This document shows, piece after piece, positions 15,756 to 23,178 of a DNA stretch of 64,000 bases. The stretch's first letter is position 1. The number at the start of each line of letters is the position of its first letter. The DNA is from Sphaerisporangium sp040649355 (GTDB taxonomy: Bacteria > Actinomycetota > Actinomycetes > Streptosporangiales > Streptosporangiaceae): positions 62,001 through 126,000 of the forward strand of contig NZ_JBICTU010000003.1 in assembly GCF_043197795.1 (NCBI RefSeq). The letters run 5' to 3'. The notes beneath the pieces were generated by a model. That model was given only the letters and a program-made list of their open reading frames with translations. It ran no database searches and was not told where the DNA came from. The position numbers and the translations under genes were made by a program.

Positions 15756-16515
15756 ATGGCCGGAACTGCGGGGGATCGGGGACGGCATCCCGCCCGCGCC
15801 GGGCCGGGAGATCGTGCGGAGCGTCCTGCTGAGGTCCGTGCTGGAGGGGGGCGTGCCGCCCCCCGGGCCGAGGCCGATGAGGGCGCGGGCGCTGCTCTGG
15901 GCGGAGGCCCGCGTCGTGCCCCGCGCGGTCTGGCTGGCCTCGGCGCTGGTCATGGCGGCCGGCGTGGGCTTCGTCCTCGCCCAAGGCCATGCGGCAGAGC
16001 CGGTGATGGCGCTCGTCGTCCCGCTCGTCACCGGCATCGGGATGGCCGGGGTGTACCCTCCCACGCGCGACGAGGCCTTCGAGGTCGTGGCCGTGACGCC
16101 GACCTCGCCGCGTGTCCTGTTGCTGGCCCGGATGACGCTGGTGCTGGGCTACGACCTCGCCCTCGCGCTGCTCGCCTCGGCGGGACTGTCCCTGACGGCC
16201 TCCACGCCCGCCGGGCTCGGAAGGCTCATCATGGTCTGGCTCGGGCCCATGGCGCTGCTCGCGGCGCTCGGCCTGCTGCTCTCGGTGTGCTGGAACCCCG
16301 AGGGCGCCATAGGCGTGGCACTGGTGGCGTGGATCCTGTACGCGCTCACCTTCACCCCGTGGTCCCTCGCCAGAGGCGTCCGCGTTTTCTGGGCCGCCGA
16401 ACCGGTGACGCTCGCCGTCATCCTCGCTCTCGCCGCCGTCCTCGGCGTCGCGGCCGTGATCGCCGCGGGCCGGAATGAACCGATCAGGCGCACCCGCGCA
16501 ACTCACTGGTCATGA
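15739..16515 (+). CDS. Integral membrane protein, sigma-factor neighbour
   Basis: A 258-residue protein with about 60 soluble N-terminal residues, rich in proline and arginine, followed by about six hydrophobic helices (for example WLASALVMAAGVGFVLA and VTLAVILALAAVLGVAAVIA). It overlaps the sigma gene by 17 bases and the following gene by 4. No HxxxCxxC anti-sigma zinc finger is present. The layout (cytosolic N-terminus plus membrane part, directly after an ECF gene) fits either a non-canonical membrane anti-sigma factor or an ABC-2-type membrane subunit working with the ATPase at 18024. I cannot decide between these. Confidence 0.75.
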   Translation: MNQHGEWPELRGIGDGIPPAPGREIVRSVLLRSVLEGGVPPPGPRPMRARALLWAEARVVPRAVWLASALVMAAGVGFVLAQGHAAEPVMALVVPLVTGIGMAGVYPPTRDEAFEVVAVTPTSPRVLLLARMTLVLGYDLALALLASAGLSLTASTPAGLGRLIMVWLGPMALLAALGLLLSVCWNPEGAIGVALVAWILYALTFTPWSLARGVRVFWAAEPVTLAVILALAAVLGVAAVIAAGRNEPIRRTRATHWS

Positions 16516-17213
16516 AACGGTTCGACCTCTGGTCCCATGAGATAGGCAGAGCCGGGCCGGCGGCACTGGTGATGCCGCCGGCCCTCGTCCTGCTGACCGG
16601 GCTCCTCGCCCTTTTCGGCACCCGGCTCGGCTCGCTGGAGGGCAACACGGCGTGGATGCTCCTCGGAGCGGTCGAGGCGGGGTTCCCGCTCATGACGGGG
16701 ATCGCGGCGGCCTCGCTGATCGGCAGGGACCCCGCTGTGGAACTCCAGCTCACCCTTCCCTCGGGTTACCGGGTGACCCTGCTGCGCCGCCTCGCCGTGA
16801 CGTCCGGGTGGGCGGCGCTGTGCGCGACGGCCGCGACGGCGCTGTTCATGGCCACCGGCTGGTGGGACGTGGTGCCCGGTACGCCCGGTGGCCTGGCCGG
16901 TCAGCTCACCTGGCTCGCTCCGACCGTGTGGCTCACCGCCCTCGGGCTGCTCGCCGCCGCCGCCTTCCGGAGCACCGTGGCCGCCACCACGACGGTCGCC
17001 ATGGTCTGGCTGCTCGAACAGGTCGTCGGCGACGTCCTGCGGGGGAACGCCGTGACGCGGTCGCTCTACCTGTTCGCCACCAGCCATGGGGCGGGGGCCG
17101 ATGACTGGTCCGTCAACCGGGTGACCCTGCTGGTGACGGCCATGGCGCTCCTCGCCGCCGCGTGGCCCCTGCTCGGTGACGCCGAGCGTGTTCTCGGAGG
17201 TGAGACCGAATGA
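16512..17213 (+). CDS. ABC transporter membrane protein
   Basis: A 233-residue polytopic protein with about six hydrophobic stretches (VMPPALVLLTGLLALFG, LAVTSGWAALCATAATALFM, TVWLTALGLLAAAAF, VTLLVTAMALLAAAWPLL). ATGA overlaps with both neighbours show tight translational coupling. No signature motif is recognised. Its position before another membrane protein and an ABC ATPase suggests one half of an ABC-2-type exporter. Confidence 0.7.
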   Translation: MKRFDLWSHEIGRAGPAALVMPPALVLLTGLLALFGTRLGSLEGNTAWMLLGAVEAGFPLMTGIAAASLIGRDPAVELQLTLPSGYRVTLLRRLAVTSGWAALCATAATALFMATGWWDVVPGTPGGLAGQLTWLAPTVWLTALGLLAAAAFRSTVAATTTVAMVWLLEQVVGDVLRGNAVTRSLYLFATSHGAGADDWSVNRVTLLVTAMALLAAAWPLLGDAERVLGGETE

Positions 17214-18022
17214 TCGCGACCCTGCGGTACGAGTTCGGCATGCAGGTGCGGCGGCCGATCCTGTGGATCGTCTACGGGCTGGCCTCCGCGGCGCTGGTGG
17301 GCCTGATGTGGCAGGGGTACGTCGTCCCGACGCTGGGGCTCGGCGACCCGGACGACCCTCGGTCCGCCATGATCGCGGTAAGCCAGACGGTCATGACGCT
17401 GATGCCGATCGTCTATGGCTGCCTGCTCGCCGACCGGCTCATCCGCGACAGGACGCTGGGCGTCGCCGGGATCCTGGACAGCACCCCGGCGGGCCGTACC
17501 GGGCGGTTGATCGGCAAGTATCTGGGCGTCTGCGCGGCCACCGCGGCGCCGATCGCGGTGATGTACCTCGGCCGGGCGGTCGTCTACGCCGTCGCCGAGG
17601 GAAAGCCGCAGGCGCTCGGCTGGGCCGTGGTCCTCTTCCTGGTGAAGATCGTCCCCGCGCTGGCCTTCGTCGGTGCCCTCTCGCTCGCCGGCCCGTTGCT
17701 GGTCCCGCCCCTGGTGTTCCGCGTGCTGTTCGTCGGCTACTGGTTCTGGGGCAACCTCATCCCCGCCACCATGATGCCCACCCTTTCCCACACCGTCTTG
17801 TCGGCGAATGCCGACTATGTGGAGTACGGGCTGTTCGGCGACCCGTCGACGGCGCCGGGGGCCGATTACCCGCCGTACGGCCCGTGGGACGGGGCGGCGC
17901 TGAACCTTCTTCGCCCGCTCGCCTCCCCGGCCGTCGCCTTCCTGTGGATCGGCCTGATGGTCGCCATGGCCGCCGTCGCGCTCTTCCTCGCCCGTCTCCA
18001 CGCCATCCGTACGGAGTCCTGA
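17210..18022 (+). CDS. ABC-2 type transporter permease
   Basis: A 270-residue membrane protein with about six helices. The order MIATLRYEFGMQVRRPILWI, then a first helix, then a loop with SQTVMTLMPIVYGCLLADRL followed by RDRTLGVAGILDSTPAGRTG, resembles ABC-2 permeases, where an amphipathic coupling segment with a DR..G pattern precedes helix 2. It ends one base before the ATPase start, so the pair forms a transporter. The substrate is unknown. Confidence 0.8.
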   Translation: MIATLRYEFGMQVRRPILWIVYGLASAALVGLMWQGYVVPTLGLGDPDDPRSAMIAVSQTVMTLMPIVYGCLLADRLIRDRTLGVAGILDSTPAGRTGRLIGKYLGVCAATAAPIAVMYLGRAVVYAVAEGKPQALGWAVVLFLVKIVPALAFVGALSLAGPLLVPPLVFRVLFVGYWFWGNLIPATMMPTLSHTVLSANADYVEYGLFGDPSTAPGADYPPYGPWDGAALNLLRPLASPAVAFLWIGLMVAMAAVALFLARLHAIRTES

Positions 18023-18023
18023 C

Positions 18024-18890
18024 ATGCGCATCGAGATCTCCCACCTGACCAAGACCTACAAGGGCCGTGTGCGCGCCCTCGACGGGGTGGACCTCGACGT
18101 GCCGACCGGCATGTACGGGTTGCTCGGATCGAACGGGGCGGGGAAGACCACGCTCATGCGGATCCTGGTGGGGCTGTTGAAGCCCACCTCCGGGACGATC
18201 CGCGTGGGCGGGCACGACCTCACCACCCCCGACGGGCTGCTCGCCGTGCGGCGGGCCCTCGGCTACCTCCCCCAGGACCTCGGGGTCTATCCCGACCTCA
18301 CCGCACGGCGGTTCCTCGACTACATCGCCCTGCTCAAGGGGCTCGACGCCCGTGACTTCCGGCGCCGCAGGATCGGCGAACTCCTGGAGGTGGTGGGGCT
18401 GTCCGACGTCGCCGACCGCAGGCTCAAGGGCTTCTCCGGGGGGATGCTGCGGCGGGTCGGCATCGCCCAGACGCTGCTCGCCGATCCTGGCCTGCTGGTC
18501 GTGGACGAGCCCACGACCGGGTTGGACCCCGAGGAGCGCATCCGCTTCCGCACGCTGCTCTCCCAGCTCGCCGGGGACCGCACGGTGCTGCTCAGCACGC
18601 ACATCGTCGAGGACGTGGCGCAGACCTGCCGCTACCTGGCGGTGATGGCGAAGGGCCGCGTGGTCTTCAGGGGTGACGTCGGCGAGCTGGTCGCGCAGGC
18701 GGACCGGCGGGTGTGGACGGTCACGACGCCGGGGCCCGAGCCGTCACAGGGAAGGGTCGTGTCCGCGCTGCCGGAGGGGGCGGGGATGCGTTACCGCGTC
18801 GTCGCGGCCACCCGGCCCGACCCGTACGCCGAACCCGCGGCGCCGACGCTCGAAGACGGCTACCTCGCGCTCATGGAGACCGGCCGCTAG
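18024..18890 (+). CDS. ABC transporter ATP-binding protein
   Basis: A 288-residue ATPase with all motifs: Walker A GSNGAGKTT, Q-loop at GYLPQDLGVYP, signature FSGGMLRRV, Walker B LLVVDEPTTGLDPEE and H-loop LLSTHIVED. The C-terminal 70 residues are a variable domain, as in ABC-2 exporters. It is the last gene of the sigma/ABC operon, starting one base after the upstream permease stop. The strong hairpin at 18995-19027 ends the transcript. It likely powers export by the membrane proteins encoded at 15739-18022. Confidence 0.95.
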   Translation: MRIEISHLTKTYKGRVRALDGVDLDVPTGMYGLLGSNGAGKTTLMRILVGLLKPTSGTIRVGGHDLTTPDGLLAVRRALGYLPQDLGVYPDLTARRFLDYIALLKGLDARDFRRRRIGELLEVVGLSDVADRRLKGFSGGMLRRVGIAQTLLADPGLLVVDEPTTGLDPEERIRFRTLLSQLAGDRTVLLSTHIVEDVAQTCRYLAVMAKGRVVFRGDVGELVAQADRRVWTVTTPGPEPSQGRVVSALPEGAGMRYRVVAATRPDPYAEPAAPTLEDGYLALMETGR

Positions 18891-18917
18891 GAACGCCCCA
18901 CCCCCGGCCGCGAGCCC

Positions 18918-18987
18918 CACGGCCTGGTCACGCCCGGCCTCTAGCGTCACGGCCTGGTCACGCCCGGCCTCTGGCGTCACGGCCCCC
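18918..18987. repeat. 30-bp tandem repeat, 2.3 copies
   Basis: Two copies of a 30-base unit that starts CACGGCCTGGTCACGCCCGG (18918-18947 and 18948-18977), differing at one base, plus a partial third copy CACGGCC. They lie between the operon end and its terminator hairpin. Confidence 0.8.
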
Positions 18988-18994
18988 GCGCCGT

Positions 18995-19027
18995 ACGGGC
19001 GCACGTACCCCGCGTACGTGCGCCCGT
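18995..19027. terminator. Transcription terminator after the sigma/ABC operon
   Basis: A perfect 14-bp stem, ACGGGCGCACGTAC paired with GTACGTGCGCCCGT, around the loop CCCGC, followed by TTTGTCGTTTT. It ends the upstream operon and separates it from the organosulfur operon promoter. Confidence 0.85.
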
Positions 19028-19083
19028 TTGTCGTTTTCGGATGCTCTGCGACGTTTCTGTCATCTCGTCATGTGAGATGCGAC

Positions 19084-19117
19084 TTGACTGCTGTATTACC
19101 TACCTGAAAAATAGGTA
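19084..19117 (+). promoter_or_regulatory. Promoter with sulfur-type palindrome
   Basis: TTGACT (19084-19089) is a -35 candidate; AAAAAT at 19107-19112 is 17 bases away. The motif CCTACCT-N5-ATAGGTA (19099-19117) overlaps the would-be -10 region and contains the inverted repeat TACCTA/TAGGTA. The same motif with identical 5-base spacing lies at 46498-46516. A shared regulator is inferred. Confidence 0.6.
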
Positions 19118-19128
19118 TTGTGCCGAAT

Positions 19129-19191
19129 GTGACCCTCACCGCCCGGCGCGTGATCGACCTCATGTACGTGGACAGCAGCCTCTGTCGGTGA
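19129..19191 (+). CDS. 20-residue leader peptide
   Basis: GTG 19129 to TGA 19191 encodes a 20-residue peptide whose core reads ARRVIDLMYVDSSLCR. It resembles, from memory, a class of short actinobacterial leader peptides (pattern RR-x-x-DL-x-x-x-x-S-x-LCR) that precede sulfur-assimilation and sulfonate-transport genes. The lone cysteine codon TGT is the second-last sense codon, as expected if ribosome pausing at cysteine senses sulfur supply. It begins about 15 bases after the probable -10 region. Downstream are two hairpins (19257-19307) and then the lipoprotein gene at 19354. The regulatory role is inferred. Confidence 0.65.
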   Translation: MTLTARRVIDLMYVDSSLCR

Positions 19192-19256
19192 ACGTGGTCC
19201 GTCTCGCGCGTGGTCCGCGCTGGAGACGTCTCTCCTGATCTCCATCTCCTCTGATC

Positions 19257-19307
19257 GCCCCTGGTCGCAGGGGCCTCTCGCCGTGCCCGGCGGCAGGACG
19301 CCGCCGG
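19257..19307 (+). promoter_or_regulatory. Two hairpins in the leader of the organosulfur operon
   Basis: Hairpin 1: GCCCCTG-GTCG-CAGGGGC (19257-19274). Hairpin 2: CCGGCGGC-AGGAC-GCCGCCGG (19287-19307). Both lie between the leader peptide and the first structural gene. They could be attenuator structures, but no alternative antiterminator pairing is obvious by eye. Confidence 0.5.
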
Positions 19308-19353
19308 TCGCGTCCGTCGCTTCATCCCACTGTGTAAGGGGCTTGTCATCATC

Positions 19354-20436
19354 ATGTGGAATCCTCGCCGCCACCATCCGGATCCCCGGCCTCGCCTGCG
19401 CGTGCGCGCAGCGGTCGTGACCCTGGCCGTCTCGCTCGCCGGCCTCACCGCCGCCTGCGGCACGCCGTCCGCGGCCGGTGAGGGACCCTCGTCCGCGGGA
19501 GGCACGGGAGCGGTGCTCAAGCTCCAGGACCCGGGCAACGCCGGCCCCCTCGCCTACGCCAAGCGCGAGGGCATCCTTGAGAAGCGGCTCAAGGAGGTCG
19601 GCGCCTCGGTCGAGTGGGGCGGCTCCTACGCCTCCTTCACCGCCACCATCGACGCCGTCCACTCCGGTTCGGTGAACGTGCTGGCCGGGGCCATCTCGCC
19701 CGCCGTCGGCTACCTGGCGAACAGTCCCGACATCAAGATCTTCTCGGTCACCGACCCGATCACCGATCCGGCCGCCCCGCAGACCGACGGCCTGGTCGTC
19801 GCCCCCGACAGCCCGATCACATCGGTCAAGGACCTGATCGGCAAGCAGGTGGCGGTGAACAAGGGCGGCAAGGGTGAGTACCTGCTCCTGCTCGCCCTGG
19901 AGAAGGCCGGGGTCCCCGTCGACCAGGTCAAGCGGGTCTACCTCAACCCCGACCAGGGCGCGGCGGCGTTCGCGACCGGCAAGGTGGACGCCTGGTGGGC
20001 GATCGTCAAGGCCTACCCCGAGGTGGTGGCCAAGGGGGCGCGGGTGATCGTACACGGCCGTGACCTCGGCGACAGGGACCTGACCATCGCCGCCGCGCGC
20101 GACGAGCTGCTCGAAAAGCACCCCGAGGCGGTGCGCGTCTACCTGGAGGTGCTCCAGGAGCTGACCGGCGAGGCCAAGAAGGAGCCGGAGAAGTTCGAGA
20201 ACGTCTTCCTCAAGCAGGGGCCGACGGCCGTCACCGGCGCGCGGCTGGAGCAGGACATCGCCACCGCGAAGTACGCGAACATCCCGCGCACCGTGACGCC
20301 GGACGACGGCGCCAACATCCAGGACGTGGCCGGCCTGTTCCGCAAGTACGGCGTGGTGCCGGGCTCCATCGACCCGGCGGACGTGCTCTTCGACCTCAAG
20401 GCGGCCGGCTCCTCCTCGCCCGCCGCCTCCGGGTGA
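19354..20436 (+). CDS. Sulfonate-type ABC transporter substrate-binding lipoprotein
   Basis: A 360-residue SsuA/TauA/NrtA-type binding protein. The signal peptide (RVRAAVVTLAVSLAGLTAAC) ends in a lipobox, LTAAC, so it is anchored outside the membrane. The mature part shows the two-lobe pattern: LAYAKREGILEKRLKEVGA, DAVHSGSVNVL, DSPITSVKDLIGKQVAV, then NKGGKGEYLLLLALEKAGV and a C-terminal lobe with GKVDAWWAIVKAYPEVV. Ligands in this family are alkyl or aryl sulfonates, taurine or nitrate; the neighbouring monooxygenases favour an organosulfur compound. The start ATG 19354 is far from AAGGGG, so translation may depend on leader structure. It overlaps the permease gene by 4 bases. Confidence 0.93.
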   Translation: MWNPRRHHPDPRPRLRVRAAVVTLAVSLAGLTAACGTPSAAGEGPSSAGGTGAVLKLQDPGNAGPLAYAKREGILEKRLKEVGASVEWGGSYASFTATIDAVHSGSVNVLAGAISPAVGYLANSPDIKIFSVTDPITDPAAPQTDGLVVAPDSPITSVKDLIGKQVAVNKGGKGEYLLLLALEKAGVPVDQVKRVYLNPDQGAAAFATGKVDAWWAIVKAYPEVVAKGARVIVHGRDLGDRDLTIAAARDELLEKHPEAVRVYLEVLQELTGEAKKEPEKFENVFLKQGPTAVTGARLEQDIATAKYANIPRTVTPDDGANIQDVAGLFRKYGVVPGSIDPADVLFDLKAAGSSSPAASG

Positions 20437-21308
20437 CCGCCGTGACCCTGGAGAGAGTCCACGCGGTGGACGACACGGTGGCCCGTCCGCAGGCCGAGGT
20501 CACCGGGCTGGAGGCGCCGAGGTACCTCGGGTCCCGCCGCCGCCCCGCCGCCCTGTCCGCGGGCGTGCGGATCGGCGTGCCGCTGCTCCTGCTCATCGCC
20601 TGGTGGTACGGGTCGGGCACCGGGCGCATCCCCCCGGACGTGCTCGCCGCGCCGGCCTCGGTGTTCGACGCCCTGCGCGAGCTGGTCGCGACCGGCCAGC
20701 TCGCCGACTACCTGCTCGCCTCCGCGCGGAGGGCCGGGCTTGGCGTGCTCGCCGGCGGGGGCATCGGGCTCCTGCTCGGGGTCGCCGCCGGCATCTCGGC
20801 CCTCGGCGAGGAGCTGGTCGACCCGACGATGCAGATGATGCGCGCCGTGCCGTTCCTCGCGCTGGTGCCGCTCTTCATCTCCTGGTTCGGGGTCGGCGAG
20901 ACGTTCAAGATCGTGCTGATCGCGGTGTCGGCGGCCATCCCGATGTACGCCTACACCTACCTCGGCGTGCGGAACGTCGACCGCAAGGTCGTCGAGGCGG
21001 CCCGCGGCTTCGGCCTGCGGGGCCACCGGCTCGCGCTCGGCGTCGTCATCCCGACCGCCCTGCCCAACATCCTGATGGCGCTGCGCATCTGCCTGTCGGT
21101 CTCGCTCACCGGCCTGATCGCGGCCGAGCAGGTCGGCGCCACCGAGGGCATCGGCTACCTGGTCACCCTGGCGCAGCAGTACTTCAGGCCCGACTACATG
21201 GTGCTCTGCGTCCTCATCTACGCCGTCCTCGGGCTGATCTTCGACGCCGCGATCCGCCTGGTGGAGCGGCTGGCCATGCCCTGGCGCGGACACGTGGTCG
21301 CCCGATGA
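20433..21308 (+). CDS. ABC transporter permease (SsuC/TauC type)
   Basis: A 291-residue inner-membrane permease with about six helices. The coupling EAA loop is visible as VVEAARGFGLRGHRLALGVV followed by IPTALPNIL. AEQVGATEGIGYLV near the C-terminus is typical of sulfonate and nitrate permeases. A GTG start in a GTGA overlap with the upstream stop indicates coupled translation. It forms a homodimer channel with the ATPase encoded 17 bases downstream. Confidence 0.93.
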   Translation: MTAVTLERVHAVDDTVARPQAEVTGLEAPRYLGSRRRPAALSAGVRIGVPLLLLIAWWYGSGTGRIPPDVLAAPASVFDALRELVATGQLADYLLASARRAGLGVLAGGGIGLLLGVAAGISALGEELVDPTMQMMRAVPFLALVPLFISWFGVGETFKIVLIAVSAAIPMYAYTYLGVRNVDRKVVEAARGFGLRGHRLALGVVIPTALPNILMALRICLSVSLTGLIAAEQVGATEGIGYLVTLAQQYFRPDYMVLCVLIYAVLGLIFDAAIRLVERLAMPWRGHVVAR

Positions 21309-21324
21309 GCCCGAGGAGGCCGCG

Positions 21325-22059
21325 ATGAGCGAGCTCAGGGTCGGGGAGAAGGAACCCGGCGACCTGGCCGTGCGCGTCAGCGGGCTGAGCAAGGCGTTCG
21401 GCGCCAAGACCGTGCTTTCGGGGATCGACCTTTCGATCCGCAGGGGCGAGTTCTTCGCCCTCCTCGGCCCGAGCGGCACGGGGAAGACCACCCTGCTGCG
21501 CATCCTGGCGGGCCTGGAACTCCCCGACGCGGGGACCGTGCTCGCCGCCCCCCGCCGGACGACCGTCTACCAGGAACCCCGGCTGATCCCCGCCAGGAGG
21601 GTGCTCGCCAACGTCACCCTCGGTCTGCCGGCCTCCGCCCGCGAGGCCGGGCGCCGGGCCCTCGCCGAAGTGGGACTGGACGGGTACGGCGGCGCGTGGC
21701 CGGCGACCCTGTCCGGAGGGGAGGCGCAGCGGGTCGCCCTCGCCAGGGCACTGGTCCGCGATCCGGAGGCGCTGCTGCTCGACGAGCCGTTCGCCGCGCT
21801 GGACGCGCTGACCCGGCTCCAGATGCAGGAGCTGGTCGCCGAGCTGTGCGCGCGCCACCGCCCGGCGGTCGTCCTGGTCACCCACGACGTGGACGAGGCC
21901 GTACGGCTGGCGGACCGGGTCGTGGTGCTGCGGGAAGGCACGCTGGCGGTCGACAGGACGATCGACCTGACCCACCCCCGGGACCGCGACAGCCTTCCGT
22001 TCGCCGAGTACCGCCGCCTGTTCCTGAACCACCTGGGCGTCGTCACCGCCTCGCACTAG
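21325..22059 (+). CDS. ABC transporter ATP-binding protein (SsuB/TauB type)
   Basis: A 244-residue ATPase: Walker A GPSGTGKTTLLR, signature LSGGEAQRVALARAL, Walker B ALLLDEPFAALDAL and H-loop VLVTHDVDEAVRLAD. The DEPFAALD form of Walker B is typical for nitrate, sulfonate and taurine importers. The ATG 21325 has GAGGAGG upstream. It completes the importer with the lipoprotein and permease. Confidence 0.95.
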   Translation: MSELRVGEKEPGDLAVRVSGLSKAFGAKTVLSGIDLSIRRGEFFALLGPSGTGKTTLLRILAGLELPDAGTVLAAPRRTTVYQEPRLIPARRVLANVTLGLPASAREAGRRALAEVGLDGYGGAWPATLSGGEAQRVALARALVRDPEALLLDEPFAALDALTRLQMQELVAELCARHRPAVVLVTHDVDEAVRLADRVVVLREGTLAVDRTIDLTHPRDRDSLPFAEYRRLFLNHLGVVTASH

Positions 22060-22107
22060 CCGCCGGAGGCCGCGCACGGCCTCCTCCATGAGCGAATGAG
22101 GAGTCGC

Positions 22108-23178
22108 ATGTCATCCATAGACAAGATCTGGTACACCCGCTGCCCCGTGCCCACCGCCAGCGGCCTGGCCCACAACCAGGGCTGGCTGGCCGAGGAGTTC
22201 CGGGCGGCCGGCCTGGACGTCGGCATCCTGCAGGACGCGGGACCCGAGCTGGCCCGGCACCACTTCGACCACCAGCTCCTCGGGCTGTTCCGGGAGGGCG
22301 GCAACGTCCCCGCGCTCGCCGCGCGGTCGGCGGGCGCCCCGACACGGCTGATCGGCCTGACCTGGATCGAGGAGTGGCAGTCCATCCTGGTCAGGGCCGG
22401 ATCGGGCATCACCGGCGCGGCCGGCCTGGCAGGCGCCCGGGTCGCGCTGCCCGCGTGGGCCGAGACCCGCGCCGAGAGCTTCCCCCGCGCCATGGCCCTG
22501 CACGGGTTCAAGGGCGCGCTCGCGCAGGGCGGGCTGACCCTCGACGACGTCACGTTCGTGGAGGTGGCCGCCCAGACCAGGCCGTCGGTCGGCCGGGACG
22601 CAGGCCGCGAACCAACCCGCGAAACAGGCCGGGACGCGGACGGACGCGCGTTCTCCTGGCCGGGCATCGCCGAGCTCGCCCGAGGCGAGGTGGACGCCGT
22701 CTACGCCAAGGGCGCGCGGGCCGCCGAGCAGGCCAAGGAGATCGGAGCGGTAGTGGCCGTCGACCTGGACGCGCACCCCGACCTCCGTACCCGGGTCAAC
22801 AACGGCACCCCGAGGCCGATCACCGTGCACGAGCGGCTCCTGGACGAGCACCCCGACCTGGTGGTGGGGTTCCTGGCCCAGACGCTGCGCGCCGCCGACT
22901 GGGCGCGGGGAGACCTCGGCCGGGTACGCGAGATCCTGGCCGGCGAGACGCGGTCCGGGGCGGAGGCCGTGGAGACCGCCTACCGAGGCGACTTCCACCG
23001 CTCGCTCCATCCCGATCTGTCCCAGGAGCGGCTCGGCCTGCTGCGCGTCCAGAAGGACTTCCTGCTGGTGCACGGCTTCCTCGACGCCGACGTGGACCTC
23101 GACGCCTGGGTGGCGCCCGAGCCCCTGGAACTGGCCCGCGAGCGTCTCACCGCGCGCCCGGCGGGGGTGGGCGCCTGA
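22108..23178 (+). CDS. DszB-like candidate sulfinate desulfinase, binding-protein fold
   Basis: A 356-residue protein of periplasmic-binding-protein fold without a signal peptide, so it should be cytosolic. The N-terminus IWYTRCPVPTASG resembles the DszB segment YSNCPVPNA that carries the catalytic cysteine of 2-(2-hydroxyphenyl)benzenesulfinate desulfinase. In DszB the essential residues are C27, H60 and R70; here C12, H52 and R62 are present, with the same 10-residue H-R spacing and a matching RxGG context (FREGGNVP). It would release sulfite from a sulfinate. GAGGAG precedes ATG 22108. The stop shares its last base with the ATG of the next gene. An alternative is a second binding protein. 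Confidence 0.7.
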   Translation: MSSIDKIWYTRCPVPTASGLAHNQGWLAEEFRAAGLDVGILQDAGPELARHHFDHQLLGLFREGGNVPALAARSAGAPTRLIGLTWIEEWQSILVRAGSGITGAAGLAGARVALPAWAETRAESFPRAMALHGFKGALAQGGLTLDDVTFVEVAAQTRPSVGRDAGREPTRETGRDADGRAFSWPGIAELARGEVDAVYAKGARAAEQAKEIGAVVAVDLDAHPDLRTRVNNGTPRPITVHERLLDEHPDLVVGFLAQTLRAADWARGDLGRVREILAGETRSGAEAVETAYRGDFHRSLHPDLSQERLGLLRVQKDFLLVHGFLDADVDLDAWVAPEPLELARERLTARPAGVGA

